From a bacterium (GTDB lineage: Bacteria; Ratteibacteria; UBA8468; B48-G9; JAFGKM01), in the NCBI GenBank assembly GCA_035370465.1, contig DAOOVW010000027.1:1-8499 (forward strand): a stretch of DNA of 8,499 bases. Reading direction: 5' to 3'. Position numbers and translations under genes: made by a program. Positions 6,076 through 8,499 of the stretch are shown piece by piece (positions within the stretch are counted from its first letter, which is position 1; each line of letters begins with the position of its first letter). Below the pieces are notes generated by a model. It was not told where the DNA came from and did not search any database. It saw nothing but the letters and a program-made list of their open reading frames with translations.

Positions 6076-6366
6076 ATGGCTAAAAGAACCACATCTGTTT
6101 TAAGAAGACAAAGAAAAGAAAAGAGAAAAACAGCAAGGAATAAGGCAATAAAATCAAAAATAAAAAGAATAGTTAAGAAAACAAAAAAAGCAACTCTTGA
6201 AAATAATGTGAATCTTGAAAATTATGTGAAAACAGCAATAAAAGAAATAGATAAAGCAACAGGTAAAGGAGTTCTTCATAAAAATACTGGCTCAAGGAAA
6301 AAAAGTAGACTTATGCATTACATAAATAAGTATAAAACAGACACCAAAAATCAGGAAAAGAAATAA
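6076..6366 (+). CDS. rpsT: 30S ribosomal protein S20
   Basis: A 96-residue, strongly basic, helix-rich protein that binds 16S rRNA early in assembly of the 30S subunit. Family marks are the N-terminal SVLRRQRKEKRKTARNKAIKSKIK run (7-30), the central alternation of lysines and helices up to IKEIDKATGKGVLHKNTGSRKKSRLMHYINK, of which GVLHKNTGSRKKSRL is the well-conserved S20 core. Length is at the long end of normal, with a charged tail (TDTKNQEKK). Start is fixed by a consensus ribosome site. The last five codons overlap the 3' end of holA on the other strand (16 bases including both stops), so the two transcripts are complementary at their ends. A TCTC/GAGA dyad followed by ATTTT near 6388-6404 is too weak to be called a terminator. 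Confidence 0.96.
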   Translation: MAKRTTSVLRRQRKEKRKTARNKAIKSKIKRIVKKTKKATLENNVNLENYVKTAIKEIDKATGKGVLHKNTGSRKKSRLMHYINKYKTDTKNQEKK

Positions 6367-6995
6367 TAAATAAAAATTTCAAGTTCCTCTCCTGGGAGAA
6401 TTTTCCCTATTTTTAAAGAAAAATCTAATTGATGCAGTTGCTCAAATTTCTTAATTGTTTCTCTATCTAATTTTTTCCTGTTTAGAAATACATTTTTTAA
6501 ATATAAATTAGCAGCACCTATAACAACTTGAAAATTCTTTTCTCTTTGTGAAACATATTCCCTTATTAAACTTCTTAATTTTCCCTTATTTTCTTTTCTT
6601 ATTGAATAAATTTGAGAAAAAAGTATCTGTTCTTGTGTTTTAAATGCAGAATAAACTTCTGCATATTTTTTCAAAGGCATATTTATATCCGTTCCTGTTA
6701 AAATAAAAATAACATCTTTTGCCTTTTCAATAATTTCTTCTAATTTTTCACATTCACTTTTCAGAAGATTTTCAACATTCTTAATAATAATAAGTTTTTT
6801 TTCAGAAAAAACAGGGAGGAAATCGACTTCTTCAATTATATCTTTGGTAGTTACTTCTCCACCATAAAAAACTTTTTTATCAAAATCAGTGAATTTATAT
6901 TTTTCTTCTAAATTCTTATAAATTTCTTCAAATTTTGATGTGTTTTCAACTCCAACAATAACAAACAAATTTTCTTTTTTATTTTCTTTCTTCAT
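6351..6995 (-). CDS. holA: DNA polymerase III delta subunit (HolA), short form
   Basis: The delta subunit opens the sliding clamp within the clamp loader. Identification rests on LFVIVGVEN near the start (10-18), the delta signature FLPVFSEKKLIIIKNVENLL (59-78), the strand DVIFILTGTD (94-103) and the C-terminal collar features LKNVFLNRKKL and KFEQLHQLDFSLKIGKILPGEELEIFIYY (183-211). Context agrees: lptE-holA is a known proteobacterial pair, and holA convergent with rpsT is known in Firmicutes. At 214 residues it is far shorter than the usual 320-350. The N-terminal AAA+-like domain and the C-terminal collar domain are both detectable, while the middle three-helix (lid) domain, normally between about 140 and 210, seems absent, since the sequence goes from AFKTQEQILF straight to collar-like helices. 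No frameshift is visible. The start overlaps lptE by 17 bases and lacks a clear ribosome site, suggesting coupled translation. Confidence 0.8.
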   Translation of the reverse strand: MKKENKKENLFVIVGVENTSKFEEIYKNLEEKYKFTDFDKKVFYGGEVTTKDIIEEVDFLPVFSEKKLIIIKNVENLLKSECEKLEEIIEKAKDVIFILTGTDINMPLKKYAEVYSAFKTQEQILFSQIYSIRKENKGKLRSLIREYVSQREKNFQVVIGAANLYLKNVFLNRKKLDRETIKKFEQLHQLDFSLKIGKILPGEELEIFIYYFFS

Positions 6996-7476
6996 TTTCT
7001 AAAATAATTGTGTAAACTTTTATTGCTATTTTTTTAGTAATATCATTAAGAACTTTTTCTTCATCATAGGAATTGGAAAGAGGATATGAGATGAACTGAA
7101 CAAAACTTTTTTTGAAAACCTCACCATTTCTTTCAAGCAAAACTTCACCTTCCACTGTCAATTTACTACTTACAATTTCATCACTATCATATTTGTCATA
7201 AAAAAGAGGAGTTCTATTTATTTTATTAAGCAGAATTGTCAAAACATAATCAGCATTATCTTCTGATGAAGTAAGTGTAAAAGATGGATAATTAATTATT
7301 ACATCTGTCAGGTTGTTATATAGATACATTTGGAGTTTTGGCTGTAATGTCAAATTTTCAATTTTCTTTATATAAACCTTTTCACTTCCCTTATTTAAAA
7401 ACTTATAACCACATCCAGAAAATAAAAGAAGTAATAAACTAATGAGAGCTAATTTTCTTTTTTGCTTTTTGTCCAT
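6979..7476 (-). CDS. lptE: LPS-assembly lipoprotein LptE
   Basis: LptE is the outer-membrane lipoprotein that plugs LptD and helps place lipopolysaccharide on the cell surface. The 165-residue protein has a basic N-terminus, a hydrophobic stretch (about 9-19) and a lipobox FSGC with the lipidated cysteine at C22, followed directly by GYKF, the usual LptE start of mature protein. The rest fits the small alpha/beta fold: VYIKKIENLTLQPKLQMYLYNNLTDVI (34-60) resembles the conserved strand-helix, then ADYVLTILLNKI, LTVEGEVLL and a C-terminal amphipathic helix. Sequence conservation in this family is low, so the call depends on the lipobox, length and position before holA. It overlaps the BamD-like gene by 38 bases and holA by 17. 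The start is chosen because the only upstream basic and hydrophobic signal begins there. The ribosome site is weak. Confidence 0.8.
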   Translation of the reverse strand: MDKKQKRKLALISLLLLLFSGCGYKFLNKGSEKVYIKKIENLTLQPKLQMYLYNNLTDVIINYPSFTLTSSEDNADYVLTILLNKINRTPLFYDKYDSDEIVSSKLTVEGEVLLERNGEVFKKSFVQFISYPLSNSYDEEKVLNDITKKIAIKVYTIILENEERK

Positions 7477-8365
7477 ATTCTGTTTCAGGATAATTCTCTA
7501 CAATTTTTCTATAATAAAATAAAGAAGGTCCCTTTTTCCCCATTCTTTCGTAAAGGGAGGCAATTTCATAATACCTTTTTGCTTTTTCATTTTCTATTTT
7601 ATCTGCCAATTTTTGAAGCTCCTGGTTATAAGTACTATCAGGATATTCTTCTATAAAAAAAGATATATCATTTCCCACTTTTTCAAGTTTCTCAATATCA
7701 TAGTTCACATCAGGAATTGCAAGATACTCTGATTTTATGAGAAAGAAATTTGCTTTTTCTATTATTGGATTTTCAGGGTATGTTTCTATAATTCTTCTAA
7801 ATATATCTTCTGCCCTTTCATAGTTTTTCACATCCATATAAAACACACCTAAATTGAATAACCTTTCAGGTGCTTCTTTACTATAAGGGCTATTATCCAC
7901 AACTTTTTCAAGTAGGGATCCTTTCTCTTCTTTGCGGGATTTTAAAAATGGTAATTGCCATTTATTTTCAATGGAAAGATACTTTGTCCCTATTTCTGAT
8001 TGTTTTTTTATTGCTTCAAATATAAGTTCTGACTGTGGATATTTATCAATAATTTGTTGATAATAGTCAAATGCCTTTTTATATTCACCCTGATTATAAT
8101 AAATTTCACCAAGAGCAAAGCATGATTTAGGAGCATATTCTGAATTTTTATAATGCTCTAACAACTTTTTATGTTCCCTTATCGCTTTTTCAATATTCCC
8201 TTCTTGCCTGAATTTTTCTGCATATTCAAATTGCTCTTTTGGGGTGTCCTTTACTGCATATTTTGGATTTACCCACTTTCCTGTTTGAGGTGTCCATTCC
8301 CAATAAGCAAAACAAGAAAAAGCAAAAGCAAAAAATAAAACAAAAATAACAAAAATTCTTTTCAT
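7439..8365 (-). CDS. Exported TPR protein, BamD (outer-membrane assembly factor) like
   Basis: 308 residues. A signal peptide covers about 1-20 (basic start, Phe/Val/Ala core, FSCFA end). C18 lies in a poor lipobox (AFSC), so lipidation is uncertain; cleavage after A20 is as likely. The mature N-terminus has WEWTPQTGKWVNPK (22-35), then TPR-like helical pairs: about 44-75 (YAEKFRQEGNIEKAIREHKKLLEHY), 79-112 (LGEIYYNQGEYKKAFDYYQQIIDKYP), 166-198 (NLGVFYMDVKNYERAEDIFRRIIETYP) and 263-295 (YYEIASLYERMGKKGPSLFYYRKIVENYP). This pattern fits the BamD/YfiO or CpoB-like group of periplasmic TPR proteins. BamD supports the insertion of beta-barrels such as LptD, which suits an operon with lptE. The E. 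coli form is shorter (about 245), and the split by a non-TPR insert (about 125-160) is unusual, so a different TPR protein remains possible. AGGAG five bases before the ATG supports the start. Confidence 0.75.
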   Translation of the reverse strand: MKRIFVIFVLFFAFAFSCFAYWEWTPQTGKWVNPKYAVKDTPKEQFEYAEKFRQEGNIEKAIREHKKLLEHYKNSEYAPKSCFALGEIYYNQGEYKKAFDYYQQIIDKYPQSELIFEAIKKQSEIGTKYLSIENKWQLPFLKSRKEEKGSLLEKVVDNSPYSKEAPERLFNLGVFYMDVKNYERAEDIFRRIIETYPENPIIEKANFFLIKSEYLAIPDVNYDIEKLEKVGNDISFFIEEYPDSTYNQELQKLADKIENEKAKRYYEIASLYERMGKKGPSLFYYRKIVENYPETEYGQKAKKKISSH

Positions 8366-8472
8366 TTATCTCCTATATTATAATTTTACTTTTATCTTTA
8401 TAATATTTTCCACAAAATAATAGATGTGTCAAATAAGCAAGAAAATTGCTAAACAGGGTGAGTGAGGGGATT

Positions 8473-8499
8473 GTTCTACACAGGAAGTTTAGAGGGATG
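8473..8499 (+). other. GC-rich terminal segment, possible first CRISPR repeat cut by the window edge
   Basis: The last 27 bases begin GTTCTACACAGG and end TTTAGAGGGATG at the edge of the window. Many type I-B and type III repeats of about 30 bases share a GTT- start and a GAGGnATGGAAAC-like end, so only a short tail would be missing. The bases before it (about 8441-8472, TTGCTAAACAGGG then TGAGTGAGGGGATT) have the look of the end of a CRISPR leader. There is only one copy here, so the defining repetition cannot be seen. It may equally be unrelated non-coding or coding sequence. No recognised gene covers 8366-8499; a TTGACA on the minus strand (8432-8427) lies inside that gap but has no well-spaced -10 box. 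Confidence 0.2.

Noticed and set aside
6388..6410. Terminator for rpsT inside the 3' part of holA
   Set aside because: Only a 4-base TCTC/GAGA stem with an interrupted T-stretch; it also encodes conserved HolA residues, so the sequence is explained by coding.
7462..7656. Plus-strand open frame of 64 codons opposite the lptE/bamD-like junction
   Set aside because: Antisense to supported genes, Phe-rich, no start signals.
8373..8498. Minus-strand frame open from the window edge to a TAG just before the BamD-like gene
   Set aside because: Forty-one codons without recognisable motif; it includes a TTGACA and the very AT-rich region upstream of the next start. It could be the tail of a gene to the right, but nothing supports this.

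Overview
This is an AT-rich, gene-dense bacterial segment with tightly packed and often overlapping genes. It holds ten recognisable or partly recognisable protein genes, one 5S rRNA gene and several sigma70-like promoters. A LptE-type lipoprotein and a BamD-like TPR protein indicate a diderm (outer-membrane) bacterium. The style of the BamD-like protein (a Trp-rich WEWTPQTGKW segment after the signal peptide) and of the zinc-ribbon protein recalls uncultured lineages around Omnitrophota and the PVC group. That placement is only an impression from memory and is of low confidence. Almost every gene lies on the minus strand. Only the first gene and rpsT are on the plus strand.

Layout, left to right: (1) A plus-strand small membrane-anchored protein with two CxxC knuckles, preceded by a sigma70-like promoter and a leader with an inverted repeat. 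(2) Convergent to it, separated by two bases, queC (7-deazaguanine synthesis), whose promoter is placed so that transcription should begin at the A of the ATG. (3) xerC/xerD-type tyrosine recombinase with all catalytic residues. (4) A 5S rRNA gene with no other rRNA gene within the window, a near-consensus promoter of its own and a U-tract directly after its closing helix. (5) A minus-strand run of ECF sigma factor, zinc-finger anti-sigma factor, SagB-like nitroreductase and PolX (polymerase X with PHP domain). Their spacing (20-base overlap, 41-base gap, 8-base overlap) suggests one operon. (6) Divergent from the sigma gene, rpsT (ribosomal protein S20) with a good promoter and ribosome binding site. 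(7) A minus-strand cluster bamD-like, lptE, holA with every junction overlapping. holA runs tail to tail into rpsT. (8) A last stretch of about 130 bases without a recognised gene, whose final bases are much more GC-rich than the rest.

How the genes fit together: the right-hand cluster combines outer-membrane biogenesis (BamD-like, LptE) with the clamp-loader delta subunit, an arrangement known for lptE-holA in proteobacteria and for holA facing rpsT in Firmicutes. The middle cluster looks like an envelope-signal-controlled unit that ends in a DNA-repair polymerase and a flavin enzyme. That regulatory link is inference.

The observations most worth following are the autonomous 5S gene, the probably leaderless queC, the short HolA, the sigma/anti-sigma/nitroreductase/PolX unit, a structured intergenic segment between polX and 5S, and a possible CRISPR leader plus first repeat cut off by the right edge.
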